This document shows, in pieces, positions 30,141 through 30,231 of a stretch of 30,231 nt of DNA; position 1 is the stretch's first letter, and every line of letters starts with the position of its first letter. The notes beneath the pieces were generated by a model that searched no databases, was not told the origin of the DNA, and was given only the letters and a program-made list of their open reading frames with translations. A program made the position numbers and the translations under genes. The DNA lies in NCBI GenBank assembly GCA_903772945.1, contig CAICTM010001389.1, positions 1 through 30,231 on the forward strand. Direction: 5' to 3'. Source of the stretch: Seminavis robusta (taxonomy: Eukaryota > Bacillariophyta > Bacillariophyceae > Naviculales > Naviculaceae).

Positions 30141-30231
30141 AAGTTTCTTGTTGGTGTTGGTTATCGGTTCTCTTCTCTGTTTGAAAAGCAACAGGAATAG
30201 CCAAGTTTGTTGTTGGTGTTGGTTATCGGTT
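30141..30231. repeat. 62-bp period direct repeat at the window edge
   Basis: A 29-bp unit, AAGTTTCTTGTTGGTGTTGG plus TTATCGGTT, occurs at 30141-30169 and again at 30203-30231 with one mismatch. The second copy ends exactly at the window border, so the array probably continues beyond it. Confidence 0.8.

Noticed and set aside
1..30231. tRNA genes, rRNA and CRISPR arrays
   Set aside because: No B-box-like TTCGA cores in a tRNA context, no rRNA-like sequence and no evenly spaced identical repeats with unique spacers were seen. This is by eye only; a tRNAscan-SE run would settle it.

Overview
This window looks like nuclear DNA of a diatom, most likely a pennate one. Four things support this. Introns are rare and short (74-153 bp) with GT..AG borders. 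Two N-termini look like diatom plastid presequences, one with the A/F-A-P junction. There is a lycopene beta-cyclase gene of the photosynthetic type. There is also a Ty1/copia element of the kind common in diatom genomes. No tRNA, rRNA or CRISPR was seen. I cannot name the species from sequence alone.

Layout. 1-4150 is gene-poor and holds two patches of decayed coding sequence whose reading frame keeps switching (about 930-2705 and 3344-3840). 4151-7491 is retrotransposon debris: an LTR-like segment abuts a 5'-truncated copia element that keeps the end of integrase, reverse transcriptase, RNase H and a 3' LTR. It ends about 310 bp before the next gene. 7803-11146 is a four-exon BAR-PH-ArfGAP gene whose C-terminus carries two copies of an ankyrin-like module. 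11353-16944 (minus) is a single-exon, 1863-residue, largely disordered protein with several families of internal repeats. A gene-free stretch of 1.8 kb follows. 18757-19473 (minus) encodes a small plastid-targeted protein. Near 20215-20893 (minus) is a Pro/Thr/Gly-rich coding relic. 21087-21936 is a two-exon membrane protein with a possible bacterial-PH-like domain.

22215-24154 (minus) is lycopene beta-cyclase (two exons). It is divergent from 24569-27508, a type II membrane protein resembling SGNH-hydrolase-like proteins; the two starts are 414 bp apart. 27867-28880 (minus) is a Crinkler-type gene: a small N-terminal domain and a PD-(D/E)XK-type C-terminal block in the same frame, separated by a segment with three in-frame stops. 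It is either spliced or dead. 28990-30231 is repeat-rich (palindromes, 27-bp, 31-bp and 62-bp direct repeats) with an unrecognised broken ORF.

How the genes relate. There are no operons. The ArfGAP (membrane traffic), the lycopene cyclase (carotenoid synthesis in the plastid) and the small plastid protein are ordinary cellular genes. The flanks (1-7.5 kb and 27.9-30.2 kb) are accessory, transposon- and repeat-rich DNA. The least understood items are the giant repeat-bearing disordered protein, the duplicated C-terminal module of the ArfGAP, the membrane SGNH-like protein divergent from the cyclase, and the Crinkler-type locus.
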